Positions 46,669-57,381 are shown, counted from the first letter of the stretch. The stretch: DNA of 64,000 bases from Georgenia ruanii (GCF_009193175.1 NZ_VUKE01000001.1:497089-561088); one strand, 5' to 3'. Notes: generated by a model not told the origin, from the sequence alone. Numbers and translations: made by a program.

Positions 46669-47499
46669 TCAGCGCCGCGTCGCGCGCCGGGGGTGCCGCT
46701 CGCGCGCCCGGACGCCGCGCCCGGCGTCCTCGGGCCGGCGCAGCCACACGATCACGCCGGCCCACACCAGCAGCACCACGACGACACCGGCCACCCACAC
46801 GACCGCGCCGCTGCCGCCCGCCCGGGCCTGCTCGGCGGCCGAGCCGGGCTCGGCGCTGGCCGCCTGGTGGTAGCGCTCGTAGCGCTGGGCCACCAGCGGC
46901 TGGTAGACCTCCACCGGCACGGCGCCGGCGAGGGCGTCGCGGGCGGCGGCGTCGAGCGGGCGGACCTCGCCGTCGCCGACGGCGAACCACCCGTCGAGCG
47001 GCTCGTCGTGCACCAGCGGGGTGGCCAGGTCGAGGCCGCGGACCGCCTCCCCCAGGGCGGCGTCGCCGCGGACCTCGGCGTGCAGCTGCCGGCCCGCCCC
47101 CTCCCGGCCGGCGAGGAGGACGCCCACGGCCGCCTCGCCCAGCTCGAGCGGGGCCGCCCACTGCTCGGGGCTGGCGGGCTGGACGGCGGGGGTGAGGTCG
47201 GTGCCCGCCAGCAGCCCCTCGGACCACGTCATCACGGTGCGCACCGGGCCGACGCGCACCTCGCCGCGCTGCTGCGGCGTCAGCTCGGGCAGCTGGGCGG
47301 CGCCGGCGATGACGGCGTTGGGCCCCTCGGCCCGGAACCACTCGGCCACCTCGGCCGGGACGCCGGGCCCGACGGCCGGCGCGGGGGTGCTGGTCGCGGC
47401 GTCGTCGTCGCGCGCGGCCTGGGCGGGACCGGCGGGGCCGAGCACCAGCCCCGCCGCGACGGCGAGGGCCGCCACGGCCGCGGAGGCGGCAGCCCTCAC
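46669..47499 (-). CDS. Uncharacterised secreted, C-terminally anchored protein
   Basis: I do not recognise this 276-residue protein. It begins with a signal peptide (about 1-28, ending AQA) followed by an extracytoplasmic domain of about 190 residues with no cysteine. A membrane helix follows near the C terminus (about 232-252: VVWVAGVVVVLLVWAGVIVWL) and a short basic tail, so it is anchored with its bulk outside. The GTG start overlaps the tsaE stop (GTGA), so it is co-translated in an otherwise cytoplasmic tRNA-modification operon. A cell-envelope role is likely from topology only. Confidence 0.75.
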   Translation of the reverse strand: MRAAASAAVAALAVAAGLVLGPAGPAQAARDDDAATSTPAPAVGPGVPAEVAEWFRAEGPNAVIAGAAQLPELTPQQRGEVRVGPVRTVMTWSEGLLAGTDLTPAVQPASPEQWAAPLELGEAAVGVLLAGREGAGRQLHAEVRGDAALGEAVRGLDLATPLVHDEPLDGWFAVGDGEVRPLDAAARDALAGAVPVEVYQPLVAQRYERYHQAASAEPGSAAEQARAGGSGAVVWVAGVVVVLLVWAGVIVWLRRPEDAGRGVRARERHPRRATRR

Positions 47500-48014
47500 C
47501 GCGGATCCAGGGCGCCGGGCAGGTCGACGTCGGCCCACCGCGGCCCCACGCCGCGCACGAGCACCTCGCGCGGGCTCGACCCGGCGAGCGCGGCGACCGG
47601 GGCCTCGGCCGCCGCCCCGCCGCGCGGGCGGCGCACCTCGACCTCGAGCCGGTCCTCGGCCAGGGCCTCGACCTTGCCCTCGCCCCACTCCACCACGGTC
47701 ACCGACTCCTCCAGGGAGGTGTCGAGGTCGAGCGCGTCGACCTCCTCCAGGGAGCCGAGGCGGTAGGCGTCGACGTGCACGAGGTCGGGCCCGGCGCCGA
47801 GCGCGGGGTGGACGCGGGCGATGATGAAGGTCGGGGAGGCGACCTGGCCGCGCACGCCCAGCCCGGTGCCGATGCCCTGGGTCAGGGTGGTCTTGCCCGC
47901 CCCGAGCGGGCCGCTGAGCAGCACGAGGTCCCCCGCGCGCAGCAGCCCGGCCAGGCGGGTGCCCAGCGCCCGGGTGGCGTCGGCGTCGGCGACGGTGAGG
48001 GTCAGGTCGGTCAT
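47496..48014 (-). CDS. tsaE: tRNA t6A biosynthesis ATPase TsaE
   Basis: This 172-residue P-loop protein is needed for turnover of the TsaBD complex. Walker A is GPLGAGKT (35-42), with SPTFII and HVDAYRL downstream, and VEWGEGKVEAL near the end is typical. Overlaps of four bases join it to alr and to the secreted-protein gene. Confidence 0.94.
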   Translation of the reverse strand: MTDLTLTVADADATRALGTRLAGLLRAGDLVLLSGPLGAGKTTLTQGIGTGLGVRGQVASPTFIIARVHPALGAGPDLVHVDAYRLGSLEEVDALDLDTSLEESVTVVEWGEGKVEALAEDRLEVEVRRPRGGAAAEAPVAALAGSSPREVLVRGVGPRWADVDLPGALDPR

Positions 48015-49225
48015 GCGTCCTCCCGCCCGGCCGGCACGTGCACCCGCGGCACGCGCGAGCCCAGCCGGGTGACGATCTCGTAGTTGATGGTGCCCACGAC
48101 GGCGGCCCAGTCGTCCGCCGTCGGCGTGCCGTCCCGGCCGTCGCCGAAGAGCACGGCGGTGTCGCCCACCGCCACGTCGGTGCTCTCGGGTCCGAGGTCG
48201 AGGATGACCTGGTCCATGCACACCCGCCCGGCGATGTGGTAGCGCCGGCCGGCCACCGCGACGGGGCCGAGGCCGGAGGCGGCGCGGGGGATCCCGTCGC
48301 CGTAGCCGAGCGGCACGACGCCCAGGTGGGTGTCGGTCGTGGTCACCGCCGTGTGCCCGTAGGACAGCGGCGTGCCGGCGGGGGCCGCCTTGACGACCGT
48401 GAGGCGGGCCTCGAGGGTCATCGCCGGGCGCAGGCCCAGCGCCGCCGAGGAGGCGACGGCGGGGGCCGGGGACAGGCCGTAGACGGCGATGCCCGGGCGC
48501 ACGAGGTCGAAGTGCGTGGCCGGGTGGAACAGGGTGCCGGCGGAGGCGGCGAGGTGGCGCACCCGCGGGCGCAGCCCGGCCCGCTCGGCCTGGTCCAGCA
48601 TCTCGGTGAAGACCTCCACCTGCCGCCCGGTGGCGGGGTGCTCCGGCTCGTCGGCGCAGGCCAGGTGGGACCACACGCCCACGACGTCCATGCTGCCCTC
48701 GGCCTGCGCGGCGGCCGCGGCGGCCACCAGCGCGCCGAAGGCCTCCGGCCGCGCGCCGCCGCGCCCCATGCCGGTGTCCACCTCGAGGTGGACGCGGGCG
48801 GTGCGGCCGGTGGCCCGGGCGGCGGCGGCGATCTCCGCCACCGCCCACGGCGCGCCGGCGGAGAGGTCGATGTCGGCCTCGAGCGCGCGGGCGAGCGGGG
48901 CGCCGGGGGCGAAGATCCAGCTGAGGATGGGCGGGTGCGCGGCCGCGGCGTCCGCACCGTCGGCGTCCAGCCCGGCGCGCAGCTCCAGCGCCTCGGCGAG
49001 CTGGGCGACGCCGAGCCAGGTCGCCCCGCCGGCCAGCGCGGCGCGGGCCACCGGCAGCAGCCCGTGCCCGTACGCGTCGGCCTTGACCACGGCCATCACC
49101 GCGGCCTCGGGCGCCGCGGCGCGCAGCACGCCGACGTTGTCGGCGATGGCGCCCAGGTCGACGACGGCGCGCGCCGGGTGGACGTGCACCCCGGCGGGGC
49201 GCGTGGCGGTCTCGGGCAGGCTCAC
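48011..49225 (-). CDS. alr: Alanine racemase
   Basis: This 404-residue PLP enzyme makes D-alanine for peptidoglycan. The PLP lysine is K48 in AVVKADAYGHG, and the C-terminal barrel has the conserved SYGHTAV and GRVCMDQVILDLG. The GTG start has GAGGGG upstream. It lies 31 bases after nnr and overlaps tsaE. Confidence 0.95.
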   Translation of the reverse strand: MSLPETATRPAGVHVHPARAVVDLGAIADNVGVLRAAAPEAAVMAVVKADAYGHGLLPVARAALAGGATWLGVAQLAEALELRAGLDADGADAAAAHPPILSWIFAPGAPLARALEADIDLSAGAPWAVAEIAAAARATGRTARVHLEVDTGMGRGGARPEAFGALVAAAAAAQAEGSMDVVGVWSHLACADEPEHPATGRQVEVFTEMLDQAERAGLRPRVRHLAASAGTLFHPATHFDLVRPGIAVYGLSPAPAVASSAALGLRPAMTLEARLTVVKAAPAGTPLSYGHTAVTTTDTHLGVVPLGYGDGIPRAASGLGPVAVAGRRYHIAGRVCMDQVILDLGPESTDVAVGDTAVLFGDGRDGTPTADDWAAVVGTINYEIVTRLGSRVPRVHVPAGREDA

Positions 49226-49256
49226 GCCCCTCAGTCTCCCACCTGGGCCCGGCCGC

Positions 49257-50825
49257 TCAGCGCAGCAGCGCCCCGACGGCGCCCGGCAGCGCGGCCGCGA
49301 CGTCCTGGGCGGTGATCGGGGCGCCGGGCCCGGACCCGTCCGGGCCCTGCCCGGCGGCGCGGCGCGCCGCCCGGCCGTGCACGAGGGCGGCGGCGGCGGC
49401 CAGGCGCGCGGGCAGGGCGGTCAGCCGGCCCTCCTCGTCGGCGGCGATCGCGTCGCCGTAGCCGGCCAGCAGCGCGCCGAGGACGCCGGCGAGGACGTCC
49501 CCGGCGCCCGCCGTGGCCAGCCAGGGGGTGGCGTCGGCCTGGGCGTACAGCGGCCCGTCCGGGGCGGCCACGACCGTCGCCGCACCCTTGAGCAGCACGG
49601 TGGCGCCGGTGATCTCCGCGGCGAGGCGGGCGTGCCGGGCGGGGGCCGCCTCGACGTCCGCCCGGGTGACCTCCTCCCCGCGGGCGGTGAGCAGCGTGGC
49701 CAGCTCGCCGGCGTGCGGGGTGAGCACCACGGTGGCGGGCAGGTCGGGGTGGCCGTCGTCGTGCACGAGGCTGAGCCCGCCGGCGTCGAGCGCCACCGGC
49801 AGGCGGGCGGCCAGGGCGGCGGCCAGGCTCTCCTCCATGGCCTGGGTGCGGGCGGCGTCGTCGGGGTCGATGCCCGACCCGATGACCCAGGCCTGGACCC
49901 GGCCGGGGGCGGCGACCACCTCGGGGTGGCGGGCGTGCACCAGCCCGGTGGGCACCTCCGGGCCGCGGTAGCGCACCATGCCGAGCCCGGCGCCCACGGC
50001 GCCGGCGACGGCGAGGACCGCGGCGCCGGGGAAGGCCTGCGAGCCGGCGACCACCCCCAGCACGCCGCGGGTGTACTTCTGGTCGGCGGGCCCGGGCACC
50101 GGCCACAGGTCGGCGACGTCGGCCGGGGCGAGCCGGCACACGGCGGGCGCCGCGGCGGCGAGGTCGCCGTCGAGGCCGAGGTCGACCACCTCGACCCGGC
50201 CGGCCACCGCGGCGGCCGGGGGCAGCAGCAGGCCCGGCTTGGCGGTCCCCATGGTCACCGTGACGTCGGCGGGCAGCACCGGGCCCGGCAGGGCGCCGTC
50301 GTCGACGCCGATGCCGCTGGGCACGTCCACGGCCACCACCACCGGCTCGTCCGGGGAGGCGGCCTTCTCGGCCGCGAGCGCGCCGACCACCGCGGTCAGC
50401 GGCGCGCGCAGCGGGCCGCGGGCCCCGATCCCGGTCAGCCCGTCCACCCAGACCCCGGCGGCCCGGGCGAGGGCGACGACGGCGCCGGGCACGTCCGGCG
50501 CGGCGAGCACCTCGTGCACGCGCACCCCCGCGGCCCGGGCGGCGGCCAGGCCCGCCGCGGGCGGGCGCTCGCCGAGCAGCGCCGCGTGCACCTGGCACCC
50601 GCGGCGGGCCAGGTGGGTGCCGGCGAACAGGGCGTCGCCGCCGTTGTTGCCCCCGCCGACCAGGAGCAGCACCACCGAGCCGCTGACGCGGTGGCCGCGC
50701 TCGCGCAGCTCGGCGGCGACCCGGGTGGCGAGGGCGAAGGCGGCCCGGGCCATCAGCGGCTCCCCGGCGGTCAGGCGGGGAGCCTCGGCCTCGCGGACGG
50801 CGGCGACGGTGTGCGCGCGGATCAT
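49257..50825 (-). CDS. nnr: Bifunctional NAD(P)HX epimerase/dehydratase
   Basis: This 522-residue metabolite-repair enzyme combines two activities. The N-terminal YjeF epimerase domain (about 1-215, with [14 protein letters not shown]) interconverts the R and S hydrates of NAD(P)H. The C-terminal ADP-dependent dehydratase (about 235-510, ribokinase-like, with [14 protein letters not shown]) restores NAD(P)H. The fused form is usual in bacteria. It lies between acpS and alr, a conserved arrangement in actinobacteria. Confidence 0.94.
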   Translation of the reverse strand: MIRAHTVAAVREAEAPRLTAGEPLMARAAFALATRVAAELRERGHRVSGSVVLLLVGGGNNGGDALFAGTHLARRGCQVHAALLGERPPAAGLAAARAAGVRVHEVLAAPDVPGAVVALARAAGVWVDGLTGIGARGPLRAPLTAVVGALAAEKAASPDEPVVVAVDVPSGIGVDDGALPGPVLPADVTVTMGTAKPGLLLPPAAAVAGRVEVVDLGLDGDLAAAAPAVCRLAPADVADLWPVPGPADQKYTRGVLGVVAGSQAFPGAAVLAVAGAVGAGLGMVRYRGPEVPTGLVHARHPEVVAAPGRVQAWVIGSGIDPDDAARTQAMEESLAAALAARLPVALDAGGLSLVHDDGHPDLPATVVLTPHAGELATLLTARGEEVTRADVEAAPARHARLAAEITGATVLLKGAATVVAAPDGPLYAQADATPWLATAGAGDVLAGVLGALLAGYGDAIAADEEGRLTALPARLAAAAALVHGRAARRAAGQGPDGSGPGAPITAQDVAAALPGAVGALLR

Positions 50826-50871
50826 GGCCCCATCGTGCCCCGCCGCGCCCGATCCGGCCGTCCGATGGGCG

Positions 50872-51240
50872 TTATTCGCGGGGAACGTCCGGACCTTCGG
50901 CCACCACCATGGCCGAGGCGATGCCGCCGTCGTGGGTGATGGACAGGTGCCAGCGGGTGATGCCGAGCGCCGCCGCGCGGGCGGCCACCGTGCCGCGGAT
51001 CTCCACCACCGGCGCCGACCCGGCGATGCGGTGGACGGTGCAGTCGTGCCACCGCATCCCCGGCGGGGCGCCGAGGGCCTTGGCGATGGCCTCCTTGGCG
51101 GCGAACCGCGCCGCCAGGGAGGCGTCGGGCAGGTCGCGCTCCTCGGGGGTGAAGATCCGCTCGCGCAGCCGCGGGACGCGCGCGAGCTCGGCGACGAACC
51201 GGGCCACGTCGCACACGTCGACGCCGACCGCGACGATCAT
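50872..51240 (-). CDS. acpS: Holo-[acyl-carrier-protein] synthase
   Basis: This 122-residue enzyme transfers 4'-phosphopantetheine from CoA to a serine of ACP. The Mg-binding Asp is in [12 protein letters not shown] and the second motif [13 protein letters not shown] holds the Glu and Lys. The coenzyme A it consumes starts with the pantothenate kinase gene just beyond glmS. Confidence 0.95.
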   Translation of the reverse strand: MIVAVGVDVCDVARFVAELARVPRLRERIFTPEERDLPDASLAARFAAKEAIAKALGAPPGMRWHDCTVHRIAGSAPVVEIRGTVAARAAALGITRWHLSITHDGGIASAMVVAEGPDVPRE

Positions 51241-51268
51241 CGCCGCCCCCGCCCGGCGTCGTGGGCGC

Positions 51269-53125
51269 TCACTCGACCGTGACGGACTTGGCGAGGTTGC
51301 GCGGCTGGTCGACGTCGTAGCCCTTCGCGCCGGCGAGCGCGCAGGCGAAGATCTGCAGCGGCACCACGGTGACCAGCGGCATCATCAGCGTCGGGGTGCG
51401 CGGGACGCGGAAGACGACGTCGGCGAACTCGTTGACCGCCTCGTCGCCCTCCTCCGCGATGACCAGGGTGCGCGCGCCGCGGGCGCGGACCTCCTGGATG
51501 TTGGAGACGACCTTGTTGTGCAGCACGGGGCGCCGCGGGGTCGGGACGATGAAGAAGACCGGCTGGCCCTCCTCGATCAGCGCGATCGGGCCGTGCTTGA
51601 GCTCGCCCGCGGCGAAGCCCTCGGCGTGGATGTAGGCGAGCTCCTTGAGCTTCAGCGCCCCCTCGAGGGCCACGGGGTAGCCCACGTGCCGGCCGAGGAA
51701 GAGCACGGAGGAGGCGTCCTTCATCGCCTCGGCGACCGCGCGGACCTCGTCGGCGTGGTCGATGACGTGCTGGATCTTCTCGGGCAGCTTGCCCAGCTCC
51801 TCGAGGTAGCCGGCCACCTCGTCGGGGAACTTGTTCCCGCGCAGCTGGGCGAGGTAGAGCCCGAGCAGGTAGCAGGCGGTGATCTGGGCGAGGAAGGCCT
51901 TGGTGGAGGCGACGGCGACCTCGGGCCCGGCGTGGGTGTACAGCACCGCGTCGGACTCGCGCGGGATGGTCGAGCCGTGGGTGTTGACGACGGCGAGCAC
52001 CTTCGCGCCCTGCTCGCGGGCGTGGCGCACGGCCATGATCGTGTCCATGGTCTCCCCGGACTGGGAGATGGCCACGACGAGGGTCTTCTCGCTCACCACC
52101 GGGTCGCGGTAGCGGAACTCGTGCGCGAGCTCGACCTCGACCGGGATGCGGCACCAGTGCTCGACGGCGTACTTGGCCACGTGCCCGGCGTAGGCGGCGG
52201 TGCCGCAGGCGATGACGATGATCTTGTCGACGCTGCGCAGCACGGCCTCGTCGATGCGCAGCTCGTCGAGGACGAGGTTGCCCTGCCCGTCGGTGCGCCC
52301 GAGGAGGGTGTCGGCCACCGCCTTGGGCTGGTCGTGGATCTCCTTCTCCATGAAGGTCCCGAAGCCGCCCTTGACCGCGGCGTTGGCGTCCCAGTCCACG
52401 GTGAAGCGGCGCCCCTCGGCGGGGTTGCCGTCGGCGTCGACCACGCGCACGTCGTCGGCGGTGATGGTGACCACCTGGTCCTGGCCCATCTCCAGCGCCT
52501 CGCGGGTGTGGGAGATGAAGGCGGCGACGTCGGAGCCGAGGAAGTTCTCGCCGTCGCCCAGGCCGATGACCAGCGGGGAGTTGCGGCGGGCGCCGACGAC
52601 GGTGCCCGGCTCGGCGGCGTGCACGGCCAGCAGGGTGTAGGCGCCCTCGAGCCGGCGGGTGACGGCGAGCATCGCCGCGGTGAGGTCCTCGCTCTCGGCG
52701 TACGCGCGGGCGAGCAGGTGCGCGACGACCTCGGTGTCGGTCTCGGACTGGAAGCTCACCCCGGCGTCGAGCAGCTCGACCTTGAGGGTCTGGAAGTTCT
52801 CGATGATGCCGTTGTGGATGACGGCGAGGCGGCCGTCCTCGCTCAGGTGCGGGTGGGCGTTGAGGTCGGTGGGCGCGCCGTGGGTGGCCCAGCGGGTGTG
52901 CCCGATGGCCACGGTGCCGGCGGGCAGCGGGGCGGTCTCGAGCGCCTCGCGCAGGTTGCTCAGCTTGCCGGCGCGCTTGGCACTGGCGAGGCCGTCGGGG
53001 GTGACGACGGCGACGCCCGCCGAGTCGTACCCGCGGTACTCCAGGCGGGCCAGGCCCTCCATGGCCACCTCGAGCGGACGGTTGCTGGGGGCGGCGGAGC
53101 CCACGTACCCGACGATTCCACACAT
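51269..53125 (-). CDS. glmS: Glutamine--fructose-6-phosphate aminotransferase
   Basis: This 618-residue enzyme makes glucosamine-6-phosphate, the entry to UDP-GlcNAc. The protein begins MCGIVGYVG with catalytic Cys2. The N-terminal glutaminase domain runs to about 225, then two SIS domains follow (around 300-430 and 470-600), and it ends in KSVTVE. The ATG is seven bases after TATCCT (53138-53133) with no ribosome site, so it is probably leaderless. It heads a co-directional operon reaching to sseA. glmM lies 2 kb away. No glmS ribozyme fits in so short a leader. Confidence 0.97.
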   Translation of the reverse strand: MCGIVGYVGSAAPSNRPLEVAMEGLARLEYRGYDSAGVAVVTPDGLASAKRAGKLSNLREALETAPLPAGTVAIGHTRWATHGAPTDLNAHPHLSEDGRLAVIHNGIIENFQTLKVELLDAGVSFQSETDTEVVAHLLARAYAESEDLTAAMLAVTRRLEGAYTLLAVHAAEPGTVVGARRNSPLVIGLGDGENFLGSDVAAFISHTREALEMGQDQVVTITADDVRVVDADGNPAEGRRFTVDWDANAAVKGGFGTFMEKEIHDQPKAVADTLLGRTDGQGNLVLDELRIDEAVLRSVDKIIVIACGTAAYAGHVAKYAVEHWCRIPVEVELAHEFRYRDPVVSEKTLVVAISQSGETMDTIMAVRHAREQGAKVLAVVNTHGSTIPRESDAVLYTHAGPEVAVASTKAFLAQITACYLLGLYLAQLRGNKFPDEVAGYLEELGKLPEKIQHVIDHADEVRAVAEAMKDASSVLFLGRHVGYPVALEGALKLKELAYIHAEGFAAGELKHGPIALIEEGQPVFFIVPTPRRPVLHNKVVSNIQEVRARGARTLVIAEEGDEAVNEFADVVFRVPRTPTLMMPLVTVVPLQIFACALAGAKGYDVDQPRNLAKSVTVE

Positions 53126-53132
53126 GCGCGTC

Positions 53133-53138
53133 AGGATA
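53133..53138 (-). promoter_or_regulatory. Leaderless -10 box of glmS
   Basis: TATCCT on the minus strand ends seven bases before the glmS ATG. Promoter of the long glmS-sseA operon. Confidence 0.6.
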
Positions 53139-53257
53139 ACTGGCGGGCGGCGGGGCGCCGCCATGATCGGGCTCACGCCCGTGGGCCCGGGATTCCGGAC
53201 GGGCCGATGGACGGCCGTCGTCGCCCGCACGCCTGCGGGTACGCCACACTAAGGGCC

Positions 53258-54214
53258 GTGCCCGCCCCATCCCGCGCCGTCGCCACCTCCCCGTTCGTCG
53301 AGTTCGACCGGGACGCCTGGAGCCGGCTGGCCGCCACCACGCCGCTGCCGCTGACCGACGCCGACGTCGTCAACCTCCGCGGGCTGGGCGACCCGCTGGA
53401 CCTGGCCGAGGTGGACGTCGTCTACCGGCCGCTGTCGGGCCTGCTCCAGCTGTACGCGGCCGCCACCCGGGCGCTGCACCAGGCGACCTCGACGTTCCTC
53501 GGCGAGCGGGCCACCCGCACCCCCTACGTCATCGGGGTGGCCGGGTCGGTGGCCGTGGGGAAGTCCTCCACGGCCCGGCTGCTGCGCGAGCTGCTGCGCC
53601 GCTGGCCGCAGACCCCGCGCGTGGAGCTCGTCACCACCGACGGGTTCCTCTACCCCAACGCCGAGCTGGAGCGGCGGGGCCTGCTCGAGCGCAAGGGCTT
53701 CCCGGAGTCCTACGACCGGCGGGCGCTGCTGCGCTTCGTGGCCGCGGTCAAGGGCGGCGCCGCGGAGGTCGCGGCGCCGCTGTACGACCACGTGGGCTAC
53801 GACATCGTCCCGGGCCAGCACCAGGTGGTGCACCGGCCCGACGTCCTCATCGTCGAGGGCCTCAACGTCCTGCAGCCGGCGCGGGCCCGGGCGGACGGCA
53901 CGTCCTCCCTGGCGGTGAGCGACTTCTTCGACTTCTCCATCTACGTCGACGCCCGCACGGCCGACGTCAAGCGGTGGTACGTCGACCGGTTCCTCAAGCT
54001 GCGCCGCACCGCGTTCTCGCAGCCGAGCTCCTACTTCCGCAAGTACGCCGACCTCGACGACGCCGCCGCGGTGGCCAGGGCCGAGTCCATCTGGGACGCC
54101 ATCAACGCCCCCAACCTCGCCCAGAACATCCTGCCGACGCGCGGGCGGGCCACGCTGGTGCTGACCAAGTCGGCCGACCACAGCATGCACCGGATGCGGC
54201 TGCGCAAGCTGTAG
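53258..54214 (+). CDS. coaA: Pantothenate kinase, type I
   Basis: This 318-residue enzyme phosphorylates pantothenate, the first and regulated step of CoA synthesis. The P-loop is [12 protein letters not shown], and the [21 protein letters not shown] and [12 protein letters not shown] segments are typical of the type I kinase. The GTG start at 53258 is seven bases after CACACT and lacks a ribosome site. The gene is divergent from glmS and ends six bases before the converging DedA gene. Confidence 0.95.
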   Translation: MPAPSRAVATSPFVEFDRDAWSRLAATTPLPLTDADVVNLRGLGDPLDLAEVDVVYRPLSGLLQLYAAATRALHQATSTFLGERATRTPYVIGVAGSVAVGKSSTARLLRELLRRWPQTPRVELVTTDGFLYPNAELERRGLLERKGFPESYDRRALLRFVAAVKGGAAEVAAPLYDHVGYDIVPGQHQVVHRPDVLIVEGLNVLQPARARADGTSSLAVSDFFDFSIYVDARTADVKRWYVDRFLKLRRTAFSQPSSYFRKYADLDDAAAVARAESIWDAINAPNLAQNILPTRGRATLVLTKSADHSMHRMRLRKL

Positions 54215-54220
54215 GGCCCC

Positions 54221-55093
54221 TCAGGCGTCGGCCGCCGCCGGGCCCGTGCCGCGCAGCTCCCAGCCGTCGTCGCCGGCGCGCGGAGCCTCGGTGGGGCGGG
54301 GCTCCCGGTGGCGGGTCTCCCGGGGGCGGGCCTGCCGGGGGCCGGCCTCCGGCCCCCGGGCCGCCTCGTCCGCCGACGTCGCCTGGGCCGGCGACGGCAC
54401 CGGGACCGCCGGGGCAGGGGCCGGCTCGGTGCCGGGCGCGGGCAGGTCCTGCTCCAGGATCTCCTCGGGGGTGGGCACCGTCGGGAACCACCGGCGCTGG
54501 ACCACCCCGAGCAGCTTGTCCACGCCCAGCCCCACGAACACGCCGCCGACCACCCCGACGGCGACGCCCACCAGCGGGTGGTCGTGGAGGAAGACCCCGG
54601 CGCTCATCCCCAGCACCGTGGAGTAGCTGCCCCACATCAGGGCGGCGACGGCGACGATGACCACGAACCGGCGCCGCGGGTAGCCCACCGCCCCGGCCGT
54701 CATGTTCACCGCCACCCGCCCGATGGGCACGAACCGGGCCGAGAGGATGAAGACGGTGCCGCGCCGGGCGAGGGCGTGCTTGGCCCACCGCAGGGTCGCC
54801 TGGCCGCGGCGCGAGGAGAACAGCCGGAGTCTGTCGATCGGGAGCTTCGTGCCGATCGTGTAGGCGATGACGTCGCCGCAGAACGCGCCCACCGCGCCGG
54901 CGAGGATCAGCAGCCAGAGGCTCGGCCCGTCACCGGCGACGGCCAGCACGGCGACGGCGATGATGACCGACTCGCTCGGCACCGGCGGGAAGAACCCGTC
55001 GATGGTGGCCAGGATCACGACGGCCAGAAGGATCCACGGCGACCCCGCCAGCCCGAGGACGGCGTCCTGGATCACGGTCATGGCCTCGTGCAA
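54221..55093 (-). CDS. DedA family membrane protein
   Basis: This 290-residue DedA/VTT-domain protein belongs to a family linked to undecaprenyl-phosphate or lipid flipping and envelope homeostasis. DedA motifs FFPPVPSESVIIA, GAFCGDVIAYTIG and ARFVPIGRVAVNMTAGA are intact, with re-entrant and membrane segments to about residue 195. The last 80 or so residues form a proline-, alanine- and charge-rich cytoplasmic tail unusual in length for DedA. Start: TTG at 55093 has an excellent GAGGAG site; ATG at 55081 is the alternative. Confidence 0.88.
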   Translation of the reverse strand: MHEAMTVIQDAVLGLAGSPWILLAVVILATIDGFFPPVPSESVIIAVAVLAVAGDGPSLWLLILAGAVGAFCGDVIAYTIGTKLPIDRLRLFSSRRGQATLRWAKHALARRGTVFILSARFVPIGRVAVNMTAGAVGYPRRRFVVIVAVAALMWGSYSTVLGMSAGVFLHDHPLVGVAVGVVGGVFVGLGVDKLLGVVQRRWFPTVPTPEEILEQDLPAPGTEPAPAPAVPVPSPAQATSADEAARGPEAGPRQARPRETRHREPRPTEAPRAGDDGWELRGTGPAAADA

Positions 55094-55258
55094 GTCGGCT
55101 CCTCGGGTCCGACGCCCGGCGGCGCCAGCGCCGCGATGGCGCCTGCCACCAACGGTACGTCACGGCACCGAGCCGCGGGATGGGGGTCGTCCCCGAGCCG
55201 TCCCTGGTCCGGCCGGGGGGGGTTCGTCAGGGGTGCGAGGGGGCCGGCCGGCCGGGCG

Positions 55259-56608
55259 TCACAGGGCCAGCCGGTCGCGCACCACCCCGGCGAGCCGGTG
55301 CGCGGCGGAGTCGGCCTCCTCCTGCGTGCCGGCCTCGACCATCACGCGCACGAGCGGCTCGGTGCCGGAGGGGCGCAGCAGCACCCGGCCCGTCTCGCCC
55401 AGCTCGGCCTCGACGGCGGCGACGGCGTCGGCCAGCCCCTCGTCGCTGGCGGCGCGGTTCTTGTCCACCCCGGCGACGTTGACGAGGACCTGCGGCAGCC
55501 GGGTGACGACGGCGGCGAGGTCGGCGAGCGTGCGGCCGGTGCGCACCACCTGCGCGGCGAGGAGCAGGGAGGTGAGGACGCCGTCGCCGGTGGTGGCGTG
55601 CTGGGCGTTGATGATGTGGCCGGACTGCTCCCCGCCGAGGGTGTACCCGCCGGCGCGCATCGCCTCGAGGACGTACCGGTCCCCCACGCCGGTCTGCACC
55701 GTGGCGATGCCGGCCTCCTTCATGGCCAGCAGCAGCCCGAGGTTGCTCATCACCGTCACGACCAGGGTGTCGCCGGCGAGCGTCCCGTCGGCCTGCATGG
55801 CCGTGGCGAGCAGCCCCAGGATCTGGTCGCCGTCGACGAGGGCGCCGGTGTGGTCGACGGCGAGGCACCGGTCGGCGTCGCCGTCGTAGGCCACGCCGAA
55901 CGCCGCGCCGGAGGCGACGGTGACGGCCTGGAGCTGCTCGGGGTGGGTCGAGCCGCAGTCGCGGTTGATGTTGCGCCCGTCCGGGGAGGCGTTGATGACG
56001 ACGACGTCGGCGCCCGCCTCGCGCAGGGCCAGCGGCGCGATGTCGCTGGCGGCGCCGTTGGCGCAGTCCACGGCGATGCGCACCCCGCGCAGGTCGGTGC
56101 CGGCGGCCGCGACGAGGTGGTCGATGTAGTTGCGGTCGGCCAGCGCCGACTCGACGGTGATCCGGCCGACGTCCCCGCCCACCGGGCGCTCCCAGTCCGC
56201 GGCGAGGCCGGCCTCGATCTGGTCCTCGATGGCGTCGTCGAGCTTGAACCCGCCGCGGGCGAAGAACTTGATGCCGTTGTCCGGCATGGGGTTGTGCGAG
56301 GCGGAGATGACGACGCCGAGGTCGACGTCGGTGCTGGCGGTCAGGTGCGCCACCCCGGGGGTGGGCAGCACCCCGACCTGGGTGACGTCCACGCCCGCGC
56401 TGGCCAGGCCCGCGGCGACGGCGGAGGAGAGGAACTCCCCGGAGATGCGGGTGTCCCGGCCGATGACGGCCCGCGGCCGGCGCTCGGCGAAGTCGCCCGA
56501 CGCGGTCAGCACCCGCGCGGCCGACGCGCCCAGGGCGAGCGCGAGCTCGGCGGTGACGTCGCGGTTGGCGAGTCCTCGCACGCCGTCGGTGCCGAAGAGC
56601 CGTGCCAT
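55259..56608 (-). CDS. glmM: Phosphoglucosamine mutase
   Basis: This 449-residue enzyme converts glucosamine-6-P to glucosamine-1-P, the step after GlmS toward UDP-GlcNAc. Phospho-serine S104 is in ISASHNP, the metal loop is YDGDADRC and the phosphate-binding loop [11 protein letters not shown]. The ATG at 56608 follows AGGAGG. The order rplM-rpsI-glmM with glmS and coaA nearby is conserved in actinobacteria. Confidence 0.97.
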   Translation of the reverse strand: MARLFGTDGVRGLANRDVTAELALALGASAARVLTASGDFAERRPRAVIGRDTRISGEFLSSAVAAGLASAGVDVTQVGVLPTPGVAHLTASTDVDLGVVISASHNPMPDNGIKFFARGGFKLDDAIEDQIEAGLAADWERPVGGDVGRITVESALADRNYIDHLVAAAGTDLRGVRIAVDCANGAASDIAPLALREAGADVVVINASPDGRNINRDCGSTHPEQLQAVTVASGAAFGVAYDGDADRCLAVDHTGALVDGDQILGLLATAMQADGTLAGDTLVVTVMSNLGLLLAMKEAGIATVQTGVGDRYVLEAMRAGGYTLGGEQSGHIINAQHATTGDGVLTSLLLAAQVVRTGRTLADLAAVVTRLPQVLVNVAGVDKNRAASDEGLADAVAAVEAELGETGRVLLRPSGTEPLVRVMVEAGTQEEADSAAHRLAGVVRDRLAL

Positions 56609-56767
56609 GTGGTGTCCTCCTGTGCTGCGGGTGCGTGCCGTGGTGGGCGACGGGGCGGGGCCTCGCCGGGGCCGGGCCCGGCGGGCGGCGCGCCGGTCAC
56701 GCCGGTCGCGTCTGCTCGGGGCGCTGGCCCGGCTCGGGTGCTGGGCCGGCCCGCGCGAGCCGGATCC

Positions 56768-56791
56768 ATGGTGCCACCTCTGGCGCACCAT
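56768..56791. promoter_or_regulatory. Inverted repeat ATGGTGC-N10-GCACCAT upstream of glmM
   Basis: A perfect seven-base inverted repeat with a ten-base centre lies about 160 bases before glmM, in a locally AT-richer patch. It could be an operator for glmM; no known regulator is assigned. Confidence 0.35.
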
Positions 56792-56840
56792 CTTGGTCCG
56801 GAACGTGGGTCGGGACGCCCGCGGGGCGCCCGGACGCACC

Positions 56841-56874
56841 ACGGCCCCGTCCGCACGAGGCGGGACGGGGCCGT
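56841..56874 (-). terminator. Terminator of rplM-rpsI operon
   Basis: A perfect 12-bp stem (ACGGCCCCGTCC with its complement) and a ten-base loop follow the rpsI stop by 15 bases on the minus strand. Confidence 0.75.
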
Positions 56875-56889
56875 CGGTGGGAGCGCCGG

Positions 56890-57381
56890 TCAGCGCTTGG
56901 AGTACTGCGGGGCCTTGCGGGCCTTCTTCAGACCGGCCTTCTTGCGCTCGATGGCGCGGGCGTCGCGGGTGAGGAACCCGGCCTTCTTCAGCGCCGGGCG
57001 GTTCGACTCACGGTCGATCTCGTTGAGCGCGCGGGCGATGCCCAGGCGCAGCGCGCCGGCCTGGCCGGAGATGCCGCCGCCGCTGATGCGGGCGATGACG
57101 TCGAAGCGGCCGTCGATGTCCAGGAGGGTGAACGGCGAGCGCACCAGCTGCTGGTGCAGCTTGTTCGGGAAGTAGTCCTCGAGCGTGCGCCCGTTGATCG
57201 TCCACTGCCCGGTGCCGGGCACGAGGCGCACGCGGGCGACGGCCTCCTTGCGGCGGCCGAGGGCCTGGCCGGGGGCGGTCAGGGACTGACCCTGGCCGCC
57301 GGCGGGAGCGGCGCTCTCGCTCGTGTAGCTGCTGGGGACGTTCTCGTCGTCCAGCTCGATGTCGGAAGTGGTCTCAGCCAC
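56890..57381 (-). CDS. rpsI: 30S ribosomal protein S9
   Basis: This 163-residue S9 has an actinobacterial acidic N-terminal extension of about 40 residues before the conserved core ([17 protein letters not shown] ... [20 protein letters not shown]). It ends in KAPQYSKR, the tail that reaches the decoding site. It lies 42 bases after rplM in the usual operon. Confidence 0.98.
   Translation of the reverse strand: MAETTSDIELDDENVPSSYTSESAAPAGGQGQSLTAPGQALGRRKEAVARVRLVPGTGQWTINGRTLEDYFPNKLHQQLVRSPFTLLDIDGRFDVIARISGGGISGQAGALRLGIARALNEIDRESNRPALKKAGFLTRDARAIERKKAGLKKARKAPQYSKR

Noticed and set aside
53126-53257. glmS ribozyme or riboswitch in the glmS leader
   Set aside because: The -10 box lies seven bases before the ATG, leaving no leader RNA, and ribozyme core sequences are not visible.
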